Origin: Bacillus sp. FJAT-52991
GTDB taxonomy: Bacteria > Bacillota > Bacilli > Bacillales > Domibacillaceae
Assembly (NCBI RefSeq): GCF_037201805.1
Contig: NZ_CP147404.1
Location: forward strand, 2,834,501-2,898,500
Direction of reading: 5' to 3'
Length of the DNA stretch: 64,000 nt
Shown: positions 28,631-37,329 of the stretch, in pieces
How positions within the stretch are numbered: the first letter of the stretch is position 1
Layout: each line of letters starts with the position of its first letter
The notes under the pieces: generated by a model
Database searches by the model: none
What the model saw: only the letters and a program-made list of their open reading frames with translations
What the model was told of the DNA's origin: nothing
Made by a program: the position numbers and the translations under genes

Positions 28631-28774
28631 TCATTGATTGATAAATCTGCCGTTGAAGTCTGCAACTATCCGGCGACTTTTCAAGTAATTTTTTTCGCGT
28701 GCCCGTTCTACATTCATTCTCACTTCATGATTTCGACTATACACCTCGTATCCGACTCCATGAGCTCCATGCAT
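28631..28774 (-). CDS. possible 47-aa basic protein or gene remnant
   Basis: ATG at 28774 with GGAG 7 nt upstream. The product is MHGAHGVGYEVYSRNHEVRM and so on, ending GRFINQ, rich in Arg. A strong terminator follows 13 bp after the stop, which suggests a real transcription unit or the tail of a decayed gene. An in-frame ATG at 28786 has no proper ribosome site. No family recognised. The 257 bp between it and yurZ (28775-29031) show nothing else. Confidence 0.35.
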   Translation of the reverse strand: MHGAHGVGYEVYSRNHEVRMNVERAREKNYLKSRRIVADFNGRFINQ

Positions 28775-29031
28775 CGCTTTCTCCATACCTTCTGTGTACT
28801 CTAAATTCAGTGAGTTAAATAAATTAATAGGGAATCAATCCTTTCCGTTTTTGACTTCCACTATATATGTTAACAACAATTGGTTATTTCCACAAAAAGC
28901 ATATAACATGCTCTCACCCGCTCACATCGCCTCTCAAACATTGACACCTAGATAAATCCCCTTATTCTTAAAATTCTTGCTATATCCTTTGATATCCTTC
29001 CCTTTTGAGCACAGGGACAAGAATGAACGTA

Positions 29032-29394
29032 CTAATGTTTCATGCTTAGATCGTGAATCGCTTCTTGCACTAAAGTGACAGATTGACTCATGACCGCACC
29101 GCCACCAAATGCTGCTGCTACCCCCATCGCTTCTAACATTTCCTTTTCACTGCATCCTTGGTCGAGACAGCCTTTCACATGATAAATGATGCAATACTCA
29201 TCTTGAGCAAACACACTAATGGCTAGCGCAATCAATTGTTTTTCTTTAAGTTCAATGTCTCCCTCTTTGAAGCAAGCCGCCGTGAACTCTTGATAATGTT
29301 TGGCCAAATCAGGCATCTTTTCTTTAAACACGCCTAGTCCTTCCTTGTATTCCCGCAACGCTGTCTCTGAAAAATTATTCATTTCCGTCTCCAT
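29032..29394 (-). CDS. yurZ: carboxymuconolactone decarboxylase / AhpD-like protein YurZ
   Basis: 120 aa, all-helical CMD family. AhpD-type proteins use a CxxC-like pair; here the segment EYCIIYHVKGCLDQGCS has the Cys residues offset (YCIIYHV, KGCLDQGC), so classical AhpD redox chemistry is uncertain. ATG at 29394 with AGGAGGG 8 nt upstream. In B. subtilis yurZ also lies between the suf and met operons. Confidence 0.85.
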   Translation of the reverse strand: METEMNNFSETALREYKEGLGVFKEKMPDLAKHYQEFTAACFKEGDIELKEKQLIALAISVFAQDEYCIIYHVKGCLDQGCSEKEMLEAMGVAAAFGGGAVMSQSVTLVQEAIHDLSMKH

Positions 29395-29486
29395 CGTCGT
29401 CCCTCCTGCATGTTTGTCGCTTTTAATATGTCACAATAAAAAATTGTTTATGCGGATTTTTTACGGACAAGGTGGAGGATGCGACG

Positions 29487-29935
29487 CCCGGGAACTCGAT
29501 CAGGCCCGATGGAAGGACAATCAGTCGCTTTTGACCGATCATCAGGCGCTTTTCACTCATATTCGGGCGGGGTTACAGCAAAATCAGGCGGACTCAACAA
29601 ATATTTAGGTGCAAGGACATTCACCCTGCCCTGAAACAAAACTAGATACGCTGCATGGAAACTCGATCAGGTGCAATGGGGCAACAATCAGTCGTTTTTG
29701 ACCGATCATCAGGCGCGTTTCACCCATATTCGGGCGGATTTACAACAAAATCAGGCGGACTCAGCGAATATTCAGGCACAAGGGGTACTCGCCCGGCCCT
29801 GAAACAAAATTAGATACGCCGCCCGGGAACTTGATCAGGTGCGATGGAAGGACAATCAGTCGCTTTTGGCCGATCATCAGGCGCGTTTCACCCATATTCG
29901 GGCGGATTTACAGCAAAATCAGGCGCCGATCCTAC
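29487..29935. repeat. ~168-bp tandem array of 21-bp motif ATCAGKCG (family 2, first copy)
   Basis: Three units (anchored on AACTYGATCAGG at 29493, 29660 and 29828; periods 167 and 168 bp; the third is cut short). Inside a unit the motif ATCAGGCG / ATCAGTCG / TTCGGGCG recurs every ~21 bp, and 168 is 8 x 21. The plus frame reads as heptads (NQS..., HQA..., NQA...) but is broken between units. Fills the 597-bp gap between yurZ and metQ. An inverted homologous array lies at 35061-35465. Confidence 0.9.
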
Positions 29936-29949
29936 TTACCTACCCAAAT

Positions 29950-29984
29950 AAAAAAGAAGCTCGCCGCGATCAAGCGGCAAGCTT
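29950..29984 (-). terminator. terminator of metNPQ
   Basis: GAAGCTCGCCGC / GCGGCAAGCTTC stem with T6 on the minus strand, 7 bp after metQ. Confidence 0.85.
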
Positions 29985-29991
29985 CCATTAT

Positions 29992-30828
29992 TTATTCATT
30001 CACTGGCACGACTGCGCCTTTCCACTCTTTCATGATAAAGTCTTGAATTTCTTTCGAGTGAAGTACTTCGATCAGCGCTTTAATTTTTTCTTTATTTTCA
30101 TCTCCGCTGCGAACGGCAACGATGTTCACATACGGAGAGTCTTTAGATTCAATCGCAATTGGATCTTTTAGTGGATCTAAGCCTGCATCAATAGCAAAAT
30201 TGGAGTTAATTAAAACCGCATCGCCTTCTCCGTTGTTAAATGCTTGTGGAAGAAAAGCTGGTTCATAATTGTATTCAAATTGTAAGTTCTTTTTATTTTC
30301 ACTAATGTCCTCTAACGTCGCTTCGTCTTTATTAATGCCTTCTTTCAGTTTAATCAGACCTTCTTTTTCCAGCATACTTAACACACGGCCGTGGTCAGCT
30401 ACCGAATTGCTCATTAAAATTTTGGCACCCTTAGGTAGCTCCTCTAAGCTTTTATATTTTTTTGAGTACACGCCAATTGGTTCGATATGAATGCCGCCTG
30501 CGTTTTCAAACTTGTAACCATGCTCTTTCTTTTGCAGTTCAAGAAACGGAATATGCTGATAATAGTTAGCATCTAATTCGCCTTCATCTAATGCCTTGTT
30601 CGGTAACACATAATCATTAAATGTTTCGATTTCTAAATCATAGCCTTTTTCTTTTAACAACGGCTTGGCTTCTTCTAAAATGATCGCATGTGGAACGTTA
30701 GATGCTCCAACAACAATTTTATTATCCTCTTCTGATTTACCTTCTTCTTTTTTCTCTTCTGAGCCGCCGCATGCAGCAAGAGCTAGTACAACAATCGATG
30801 TAAGTAACGTGAATAACCACTTTTTCAT
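29992..30828 (-). CDS. metQ: methionine-binding lipoprotein MetQ
   Basis: 278 aa substrate-binding lipoprotein of the methionine ABC importer. Signal peptide with lipobox LAAC (Cys about residue 20), then an acidic linker and the NlpA domain (VGASNVPHAIILEEAKPLL, ETFNDYVLPNKALDEGELDANYYQHIPFL). Third gene of the metN-metP-metQ operon under an S-box riboswitch. ATG at 30828 with AGGAGGAGA upstream. Confidence 0.95.
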   Translation of the reverse strand: MKKWLFTLLTSIVVLALAACGGSEEKKEEGKSEEDNKIVVGASNVPHAIILEEAKPLLKEKGYDLEIETFNDYVLPNKALDEGELDANYYQHIPFLELQKKEHGYKFENAGGIHIEPIGVYSKKYKSLEELPKGAKILMSNSVADHGRVLSMLEKEGLIKLKEGINKDEATLEDISENKKNLQFEYNYEPAFLPQAFNNGEGDAVLINSNFAIDAGLDPLKDPIAIESKDSPYVNIVAVRSGDENKEKIKALIEVLHSKEIQDFIMKEWKGAVVPVNE

Positions 30829-30843
30829 TCTGTCTCCTCCTAA

Positions 30844-31512
30844 TTATCTTTTATCTAATTTCTTGGTGAAGAAATCACCAGTGAATTGAATGACAAATAC
30901 AATGAGTAAAATAATGACCGTCGCTACAAAAGTAACGTCACTTTGATTGCGTTGAAAGCCATCTAAAAAGGCTAAATTGCCAAGTCCACCAGCGCCAATT
31001 GCTCCAGCCATTGCTGTGTATCCTACTAAGACGATTGCCGTCACCGTAATACCCGAAATTAAGGCAGGCATGGACTCCGGAAGCAACACTTTAAAAATAA
31101 TCGTGCTTGTTTTAGCACCCATTGATCTTGCGGCTTCAATGACCCCTTTATCAATTTCCCGCAACCCGATTTCTACAACACGGGCGTAAAATGGAGAGGC
31201 GCCGATGATCAAAGCAGGCAGTGCCGCATTTTCACCGATCATCGAGCCAACAATTGCTTTCGTAAAAGGAATTAATAAAACGATCAAAATAATGAATGGA
31301 ATCGAACGGAACACATTCACGAAAGCTGCTACAATCATATACACCACTTTATTTTCCAATATTTGATCTTTAGATGTTAAAAATAGAAGTAAACCTAGCA
31401 AGATACCAAGAATAAAAGTAGCAACAACCGAAATCCCAGTCATATAAAGAGTTTCAACCGTTGCTTCCCAAATTTTTTCCCAATCGACATTTGGAAGCCA
31501 TTGCTCAAGCAT
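30844..31512 (-). CDS. metP: methionine ABC transporter permease MetP
   Basis: 222 aa, five membrane segments, with the permease EAA-like loop (VIEAARSMGAKTSTIIFKVLLPESMPALISG). MetI/MetP family. Overlaps the end of metN by 8 bp. Works with MetN and MetQ for high-affinity methionine uptake. Confidence 0.95.
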   Translation of the reverse strand: MLEQWLPNVDWEKIWEATVETLYMTGISVVATFILGILLGLLLFLTSKDQILENKVVYMIVAAFVNVFRSIPFIILIVLLIPFTKAIVGSMIGENAALPALIIGASPFYARVVEIGLREIDKGVIEAARSMGAKTSTIIFKVLLPESMPALISGITVTAIVLVGYTAMAGAIGAGGLGNLAFLDGFQRNQSDVTFVATVIILLIVFVIQFTGDFFTKKLDKR

Positions 31513-32524
31513 GGGTAATCACCTCCGAGCCAATTTGTTGTTTTTCTAGATAAGTGACCGCTCGATCGACTTCTTCCGATGAACCAGTGAGGTGAACAAA
31601 AAGCGAGCCGTATGCGCCATCTTGCGTTTGCGACACTTTCCCTTGAACGATATTCACCGATATTTGAAAATTGCGAATTAATTCGGTAATAATTGGCTGT
31701 TCAGCGGATTCACCAATAAAGGTGAGCTTAACCACTTTTCCTTCGCGCTCCAGCAAATGCTCAATCGTTTCTCTTGATTCCTCTGGCTCCGTCACTTGTT
31801 GAACAAATCGTTTCGTAATCGGCTGCTTCGGATGCTTAAACACATCTAGCACAGGTCCTAGTTCCACGATATTTCCCGCTTCCATGACCGCAACACGGTG
31901 ACAAATTTTGCGAATGACATGCATTTCATGTGTAATTAAAACAATCGTCAAGCCAAGTCGCTCATTAATATCTACCAGTAAATCTAAAATGGAATCCGTC
32001 GTTTGCGGATCAAGGGCGGACGTTGCTTCATCGCATAATAGCACTTTCGGATTGTTCGCTAGTGCTCTAGCAATACCTACCCGCTGCTTCTGACCACCGC
32101 TTAGCTGAGAAGGATACGAATCTCCTCGACCGTCAAGCCCCACTAATTGGATTAATTCATCGACGCGCTCTTTTCGTTTTTCTTTCGGAACCCCTGCAAT
32201 TTCAAGCGGAAACGCAATGTTTTCCCGAACCGTTCTCGACCAAAGCAAGTTAAAATGCTGAAAAATCATGCTAATTTCTTGACGGGCTTGTCTTAGTCCA
32301 GCTCCTCGGATATTTGACACTTCTCGACCAGCCACAACAACCGACCCTTCAGAAGGAGATTCAAGACCATTCAACATGCGGATCAACGTACTTTTTCCTG
32401 CTCCGCTATAGCCAATGATGCCAAAGATTTCTCCTTGATCTATATTTAAATTGATTTCATCTACTGCTGTCACTGTGCCATTCTTCGTTGCAAAAATCTT
32501 TTTCACATTTGCAATTGAAATCAT
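31505..32524 (-). CDS. metN: methionine ABC transporter ATPase MetN
   Basis: 339 aa. Walker A GYSGAGKST, signature QLSGGQKQR, Walker B VLLCDEATSALDP. The C-terminal ~100 residues form the ACT-like NIL domain, which senses methionine in MetN homologs. First gene of the operon; ATG at 32524, 24 bp downstream of the riboswitch terminator. Confidence 0.96.
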   Translation of the reverse strand: MISIANVKKIFATKNGTVTAVDEINLNIDQGEIFGIIGYSGAGKSTLIRMLNGLESPSEGSVVVAGREVSNIRGAGLRQARQEISMIFQHFNLLWSRTVRENIAFPLEIAGVPKEKRKERVDELIQLVGLDGRGDSYPSQLSGGQKQRVGIARALANNPKVLLCDEATSALDPQTTDSILDLLVDINERLGLTIVLITHEMHVIRKICHRVAVMEAGNIVELGPVLDVFKHPKQPITKRFVQQVTEPEESRETIEHLLEREGKVVKLTFIGESAEQPIITELIRNFQISVNIVQGKVSQTQDGAYGSLFVHLTGSSEEVDRAVTYLEKQQIGSEVITHA

Positions 32525-32547
32525 GTGGCTTCACTCTCCCATTCAAA

Positions 32548-32715
32548 TAAAAAACCTTTCTGCCGCAATGAGCAGAAAGGTATGATTCGTCAATGTCCTT
32601 TCTCTCATCTGTCAAAGCAATCGCTTTGTGTGAATTGGCACCTTTTCAACAAATCATTGTTGAAGGTTGCCGGGCTTCGTCGGGCACATCCCTCCACCTC
32701 TCTTGATAAGAGTTT
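32548..32715 (-). promoter_or_regulatory. SAM-I riboswitch (S-box) with terminator
   Basis: Minus strand: P1 arms CTCTTATC (about 32712-32705) and GATGAGAG (32609-32602) enclose the S-box core AAGAGAGGTGGAGGGA, GCCCGGCAACC, AAGGTGCCAA. A terminator stem ACCTTTCTGC / GCAGAAAGGT with T6 follows (32549-32581). High SAM should stop metNPQ transcription. Confidence 0.95.
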
Positions 32716-32740
32716 CGCTATTCAGTTTATTGTGAGATTG

Positions 32741-32770
32741 ATTGTATCATTCTTGTTTGAAAATTGTCAA
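32741..32770 (-). promoter_or_regulatory. sigma-A promoter of the metNPQ leader
   Basis: Minus strand: -35 TTGACA, 18-bp spacer, -10 TACAAT, about 25 bp before the S-box. Confidence 0.8.
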
Positions 32771-32785
32771 TATGAAAAATAATTT

Positions 32786-32920
32786 TTATCTAACTCCGCT
32801 TTTATTTTATCCAGCTCCGCCTCCTAGACATTCGAGTCAAATAACCTGACACTTACAAGGCTTGGCGCCTTTCCAGTGTCAGAACATTTGCTTGTCATGT
32901 CTGAACAGTCAGCTCCGCTT
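32786..32920 (-). repeat. REP-like hairpin element (AAAAGCGGAGC family)
   Basis: Minus strand: starts AAGCGGAGCTGACTGTTCAG directly after the yusD stop and ends GGAGGCGGAGCTGGATAAAA; a second partial start AAAAGCGGAGTTAGA follows. Nearly the same sequence, in the other orientation, lies at 47522-47641. Confidence 0.8.
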
Positions 32921-33253
32921 TTATTCATACGACTGGCAAAGCCAGAGGAGCGACTCGAACCAAAGCTGCAATCGATAAAGACCTGACATATCAACTTTGC
33001 CCATACGATGGTACAAAAACAGTCGTTGTTCCCCCGCAAGACAATGAGCCATATTCCCTTCTTTCGCCCTAACTTTTAACTGCCAAGGCTGAACATCTTT
33101 ATTGGAAAAAGCAATTCCTTCTTTGCTAATCGTTAATAGCCAATGTTCATTCTGATCTTCTAGAAGCACACCAACAGGTTCCGCTGGCAAAATCGAATGG
33201 ATATGTCCTCTTTCTTGACATGCTGCTTGAATCATCGAAAGTTGCTGCTGCAT
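32921..33253 (-). CDS. yusD: YusD-like conserved protein
   Basis: 110 aa, no membrane segment. Position immediately before yusE and yusF matches B. subtilis yusD; I recognise the gene by synteny more than by sequence. ATG at 33253 with GAGGGGG 9 nt upstream (an upstream start at 33352 has no ribosome site). Function unknown. The stop codon is abutted by the REP-like element. Confidence 0.6.
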   Translation of the reverse strand: MQQQLSMIQAACQERGHIHSILPAEPVGVLLEDQNEHWLLTISKEGIAFSNKDVQPWQLKVRAKEGNMAHCLAGEQRLFLYHRMGKVDMSGLYRLQLWFESLLWLCQSYE

Positions 33254-33370
33254 CTGCTCGCCCCCTCTAATCGCTTTATTAATTATTTCCAAGGAGGGGC
33301 AGAAAATCCTTTGAAAATCGCTCGACAATATATTCACAAAACAACCTGCCAAGGCGATGGCAGGTTGTCG

Positions 33371-33667
33371 TTAATACTGATTCAATTTTTCATAAATATG
33401 CGGAACAGACTGAAATGCATAAATCTTTTCCATCAGTTGTCCTTCTTTAAAAATAAGCAAACATGGAACACTTTCAATGCTATAAGTCTCGGCAAAATCC
33501 TCGTAATAATTTAAATTGATCCGAACCCATTCATACGGCGTTCCGACTTTTTCAACGACATCGAGCATTTTCGAAGCAAGCTGACATGTCCCACACATCG
33601 GTGCATAGGCATAAACCGCTACTTTCTCTTGCTGCTCAACTATCGTTTGTAATTGTTCTGATTGCAT
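33371..33667 (-). CDS. yusE: thioredoxin-family protein YusE
   Basis: 98 aa thioredoxin fold with the active site APMCGTCQLA (CGTC at about residues 25-28) and the cis-Pro loop ESVPCLLIF, where an extra Cys follows the cis-Pro. Possible small thiol-disulfide oxidoreductase. It ends 3 bp from... the yusF reading frame, which lies just upstream in the same unit. Confidence 0.88.
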   Translation of the reverse strand: MQSEQLQTIVEQQEKVAVYAYAPMCGTCQLASKMLDVVEKVGTPYEWVRINLNYYEDFAETYSIESVPCLLIFKEGQLMEKIYAFQSVPHIYEKLNQY

Positions 33668-33669
33668 TT

Positions 33670-34020
33670 TTATCCATCCTTTTGCAAAAACTCACCATGC
33701 ACATCTATATTCGCACTTAATAATATAGTAGCTAAATGTCGATAAGGAGCGGTTGCCACTTCTTTATACACTCGATCAATATATAAATGATGAGCTTCTG
33801 GCAACTCACGAATAAATAGCCTTCGCAACTTTTCTCCCGCTTTGTCTGCGTCCACTAAAATATACACATCGCGACCATCAAGTTCATCGATCATTTCATC
33901 CAACTTACTCACGCCGATCGTACCATTTGTACAAATGATTTCAATCGGCTCTTTAATGATTTCTTTTACTCTTCTTTTGTCAGAAGTGCCTTCAACAACA
34001 ATAGTTTTTCCCGAAAACAT
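33670..34020 (-). CDS. yusF: TOPRIM-domain protein YusF
   Basis: 116 aa, an isolated TOPRIM domain: the catalytic Glu in IVVEGTSDKRRV and the DxD of VYILVDADKAGE. Small standalone TOPRIM proteins may act on nucleic acids (as in RNase M5-like proteins); no reaction is established. ATG at 34020 with AAGGGTG 6 nt upstream; the GTG at 34029 sits on the ribosome site. Lies 2 bp upstream of yusE. Confidence 0.88.
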   Translation of the reverse strand: MFSGKTIVVEGTSDKRRVKEIIKEPIEIICTNGTIGVSKLDEMIDELDGRDVYILVDADKAGEKLRRLFIRELPEAHHLYIDRVYKEVATAPYRHLATILLSANIDVHGEFLQKDG

Positions 34021-34083
34021 GGCCATCACCCTTCGCTTTGACTATCACTGCCTCACTACTTCCATTGTCTCTTGTTTTTCAAA

Positions 34084-34114
34084 GAAAAGCACTCCCATCA
34101 TGTGGAAGTGCTTT
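34084..34114 (-). terminator. terminator of gcvH
   Basis: AAAAGCACT / AGTGCTTTT stem, about 10 bp after the gcvH stop; usable in both directions. Confidence 0.8.
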
Positions 34115-34123
34115 TGGTGGGAA

Positions 34124-34507
34124 TTAGTCTTCTTTTACCATTTCCTCATATTGCTCAGCAGTCATTAAGCTGTCTACTTGAGAAGCATCAGATAATTCAA
34201 CAACGACCATCCAAGCTTTTTCGTAAGGAGATTCGTTGACAAGCTCTGGGCTGTCGTCCAAATCTTCGTTCACTTCAACCACTTTTCCGCTAACAGGAGC
34301 ATATAATTCAGACACTGTTTTAACAGATTCCACGCTACCAAAAGGCTCGTCCGCTTTAACTTCATCGCCTACAGATGGAAGCTCAACAAATACGATATCG
34401 CCAAGCTCAGACTGTGCAAACTCAGTGATTCCAATGCGAACCTTTTCCCCTTCTGTTTTCACCCATTCATGTTCTTCAGAATAACGCAATTCTTTCGGTG
34501 TATTCAT
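34124..34507 (-). CDS. gcvH: glycine cleavage system H protein
   Basis: 127 aa. The lipoylated Lys is in [12 protein letters not shown] (about residue 63). GcvH carries the aminomethyl group in glycine cleavage and, in Bacillus, is also the obligate intermediate for lipoate transfer to other complexes, which ties it to lipA at 2.4 kb. ATG at 34507 with GGAGGGAT upstream. Single gene with its own terminator. Confidence 0.96.
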   Translation of the reverse strand: MNTPKELRYSEEHEWVKTEGEKVRIGITEFAQSELGDIVFVELPSVGDEVKADEPFGSVESVKTVSELYAPVSGKVVEVNEDLDDSPELVNESPYEKAWMVVVELSDASQVDSLMTAEQYEEMVKED

Positions 34508-34578
34508 ATATATCCCTCCATCACGTGATTTCAATTAAACTTTACCTATTTTAAAGGAACAAAGCAAGAAACTTTTCG

Positions 34579-34941
34579 TTATTCTTGCACCCAATACTTT
34601 TCAAAATCTGCTTCCTTGAAACCAACTGTTACATTTTGTCCATCTGCAGTCAATGGACGTTTAATAAGCATCCCATCTGATGCAAGAAGAGTAAGTAATT
34701 CATCCTCAGTAGCGGTCTTCACTTTATCTTTTAACCCAAGCTCTCGATATTTCTGACCACTCGTGTTAAAGAACTTCTTCAATTCTAGTCCGCTTTTTTC
34801 ATATAAATCTTTTAATTCTTCTTTAGAAGGTGGCTGCTCCACGATATGTACTTCTTGAAACTCAATATTACGCTCTTCTAACCATTTTTTCGCTTTACGA
34901 CACGTCCCACATTTAGGGTACCAATAAAATGTCAATGTCAT
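34579..34941 (-). CDS. yusI: ArsC/Spx-family protein YusI
   Basis: 120 aa, ArsC/Spx family thioredoxin-like fold with KCGTCRKAKKWL (CxxC at about residues 11-14). The conserved LIKRPLT motif follows at about residue 93. Spx-type rather than a proven arsenate reductase; no ars genes nearby. Same position as B. subtilis yusI between gcvH and fadE. Confidence 0.88.
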   Translation of the reverse strand: MTLTFYWYPKCGTCRKAKKWLEERNIEFQEVHIVEQPPSKEELKDLYEKSGLELKKFFNTSGQKYRELGLKDKVKTATEDELLTLLASDGMLIKRPLTADGQNVTVGFKEADFEKYWVQE

Positions 34942-35060
34942 TTCCTCATCGACCTCCCATCCAAATGACCTCTACACTTTTATAACAAATATGTTCGACG
35001 TTTGCCAAACAAAACCTTCTTTTCGGATGAGAAAAGCCCCGTGGTTGGATTAGTGAGGGC

Positions 35061-35465
35061 GCGACTGATTTTTTCTATTTCCGCCCGATTATGAGGAAAT
35101 GGCGACTGATTACAAGCAATAACCGACTGATTAACTACTCACTTCGACTGATTGGGCTCTCGGGCGGCGTATTTTCTGTAACCCTGGGAACGGTGGATAC
35201 CCCCGCGACCGATTGATGGTTCGGAGCGACTGATTTTTTCATTCTCCCGCCCGATTATAAGGGAATGGCGACTGATTACAAGCAACTACCGCCTGATTAG
35301 CTACTCATTTCGACTGATCGTATCTCTCGGGCGGCGTATTTTCTGTGACCCTTGGGACGGCGGACACCCCCGCGACCGATTGCTGATCCGGAGCGACTGA
35401 TTTTTTCTATTTCCCGACTAATCATGAACGACTCGCGACTGATTTCGTGCCAAACCCGACCAATT
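35061..35465. repeat. ~166-bp tandem array of 21-bp motif CGMCYGATT (family 2, inverted copy)
   Basis: Units start GCGACTGATTTTTTC at 35061, 35226 and 35393 (periods 165 and 167). Inside, CGACTGATT / CGCCCGATT / CGCCTGATT recur at exactly 21 bp in the second unit and 20-21 bp in the first. The inter-unit part CGGGCGGCGTAT...ACCCC is shared, in reverse complement, with the 29.49-kb array. Fills the gap between yusI and fadE. Confidence 0.9.
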
Positions 35466-35479
35466 CACCCCCAAACAAC

Positions 35480-35510
35480 ACAAAGAACACCCGCCATGAC
35501 AGCGGGTGTT
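35480..35510 (-). terminator. terminator of the fad operon
   Basis: AACACCCGC / GCGGGTGTT stem followed on the minus strand by CTTTGTG, 8 bp after fadE. Confidence 0.75.
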
Positions 35511-35517
35511 AGCCAAA

Positions 35518-37305
35518 TTATACAATGTATTTTTCAGCGCTAATGAGTTTTTCAGCAGCTTCACGTTTCTTAGCGATAATGTTGATTGGTGTATAGCGTG
35601 TTAGTTTACGTAAAGCGGATAGCATCATACGGAGATTGTCTCCTTCTTCTACTGTAATCAATGTTTCTTTGGCGTGTGCTTCGATTTCGTCAAATGCTTC
35701 TTGGCAGAAGATTTGTGTGTAAAGTAATTTTTGCTTGCCTTTCTCTTCGCCCACGTTGGCGATCGCTTTTTCTGTACGCAGGACAGCTGATTCCATGGCG
35801 TACACGAGGTTAACGATATTAGCGATATTGGCTAGTACTTCCTGTTCCTTCTCAAGTGCTTTACCGTATTTTTGAACAGCTAAACCGGCCGCGAGCAATC
35901 CAATTTTCTTCGCGTTTTTCACTAAATATTTTTCTTGTGCTAATGGCTCTGTACCAACTTCTTCTGGCATTAGCATCATCAATTCGCCTTGTAGCTGTTG
36001 CGCTTTTTCTAATAATGGCAATTCGCCTTTAAGTGCTTTTCGGACATATGTGCCTGGCACGATTAAACGATTGATCTCGTTCGTTCCTTCGAATATGCGA
36101 TTAATACGGGAATCGCGATACATTCTAGCGATTTCATACTCTTCCATGAAGCCGTAGCCTCCATGAATTTGTACGCCCTCATCTACCATATAATCAAGCA
36201 CTTCTGAACCGAAGAATTTTCCTAATGAACACTCAATAGCGTATTCAGCAATGGATCCTGAAATCGCCATTCCATTCTTTTGTTCTTCTTCAGATAGTTG
36301 GCTCATGCGGTCTTCGAAACAGCCGACTGTGCGGTAGATCGCGCTTTCACTCGCATATAGTTTCGCACCCATTGTAGCGAACTTCTCTTTCGTTAAGTTA
36401 AAAGAAGAGATTGGTGTGTTGAACTGCTTGCGTTCATTCGCATATTTCACTGTGATTTCCAGTGCACGCTTTGAGCTACCTACCGTGCCAACCCCAAGCT
36501 TGTAACGACCAATATTTAAAATGTTAAAAGCGATCACATGGCCGCGACCAACTTCACCAAGCAAGTTTTCTTTCGGCACTTCTGCATCTTGTAAAATTAA
36601 TGTTCGCGTCGAAGAACTCTTGATCCCCATTTTATCTTCTTCCGCACCAGTGGATACGCCTGGGAATTCTTTTTCTACGATAAAAGCAGAGAATTTATCG
36701 CCATCAATTTTGGCATACACAACGAATACATCAGCAAATCCTGCGTTGGTAATCCATTGCTTCTCCCCATTTAACACATAATGAGTACCGGCTTCGTTCA
36801 ATTTTGCCGTTGTTTTGGCACCTAATGCATCTGATCCTGAACCTGGCTCCGTTAAGGCGTAAGCGGCGATTTTTTCTCCTGTGCTTAATACCGGTAAATA
36901 TTTTTGCTTTTGCTCCTCATTTCCGAATAAGACGATAGGTAATGAGCCGATTCCAACATGGGCACCATGCGTAATTGAGAAGCCCCCAGCTACCGCCATT
37001 TTCTCTGCAATTAAAGCGGCACTGATTTTATCTAAGCTTAAACCACCATATTCCTCTGGCACGTCCGCGCTTAGCAATCCGAGTTCTCCTGCTTCATGAA
37101 GCAATTTCACGGAGCGTTCGAATTCATGCTTTTCCAAATAAGGCACTTGCGGTAATACACTGTTCATGACAAACTCTTCCGTTGTTTTTGCAATCATTTT
37201 TTGTTCGTCAGAAAAGTCCTCCGGCGTAAATACGCGATCATACGAAATATCCTCGATTAAAAATGCTCCACCTTTAACAGCTTGCTTTTCCGTTTGATTA
37301 GTCAT
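35518..37305 (-). CDS. fadE: acyl-CoA dehydrogenase FadE
   Basis: 595 aa, FAD-dependent first step of beta-oxidation. N-terminal, middle and C-terminal acyl-CoA dehydrogenase domains are followed by a ~180-residue helical extension typical of the FadE/VLCAD-like Bacillus enzyme. Catalytic Glu region QIHGGYGFMEEYEIARMYRD and FAD loop FEGTNEINR are visible. Third gene of fadN-fadA-fadE. ATG at 37305 with AGGGGGAAAAG upstream. Confidence 0.95.
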   Translation of the reverse strand: MTNQTEKQAVKGGAFLIEDISYDRVFTPEDFSDEQKMIAKTTEEFVMNSVLPQVPYLEKHEFERSVKLLHEAGELGLLSADVPEEYGGLSLDKISAALIAEKMAVAGGFSITHGAHVGIGSLPIVLFGNEEQKQKYLPVLSTGEKIAAYALTEPGSGSDALGAKTTAKLNEAGTHYVLNGEKQWITNAGFADVFVVYAKIDGDKFSAFIVEKEFPGVSTGAEEDKMGIKSSSTRTLILQDAEVPKENLLGEVGRGHVIAFNILNIGRYKLGVGTVGSSKRALEITVKYANERKQFNTPISSFNLTKEKFATMGAKLYASESAIYRTVGCFEDRMSQLSEEEQKNGMAISGSIAEYAIECSLGKFFGSEVLDYMVDEGVQIHGGYGFMEEYEIARMYRDSRINRIFEGTNEINRLIVPGTYVRKALKGELPLLEKAQQLQGELMMLMPEEVGTEPLAQEKYLVKNAKKIGLLAAGLAVQKYGKALEKEQEVLANIANIVNLVYAMESAVLRTEKAIANVGEEKGKQKLLYTQIFCQEAFDEIEAHAKETLITVEEGDNLRMMLSALRKLTRYTPINIIAKKREAAEKLISAEKYIV

Positions 37306-37329
37306 ATGCTTTTCCCCCTGTTTAGTTGA

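Noticed and set aside
29300..29608. 102-codon frame with heptad-like repeats
   Set aside because: Begins antisense inside yurZ and owes its openness to the 21-bp periodicity of the array; stops appear between units.
32824..33039. 71-codon minus-strand frame
   Set aside because: Overlaps yusD in another frame and continues into the REP-like element; no ribosome site.
29487..35465. CRISPR array interpretation of the regular repeats
   Set aside because: The conserved part is only 8-9 bp with 12-13 bp linkers that themselves repeat between units; no cas genes nearby.
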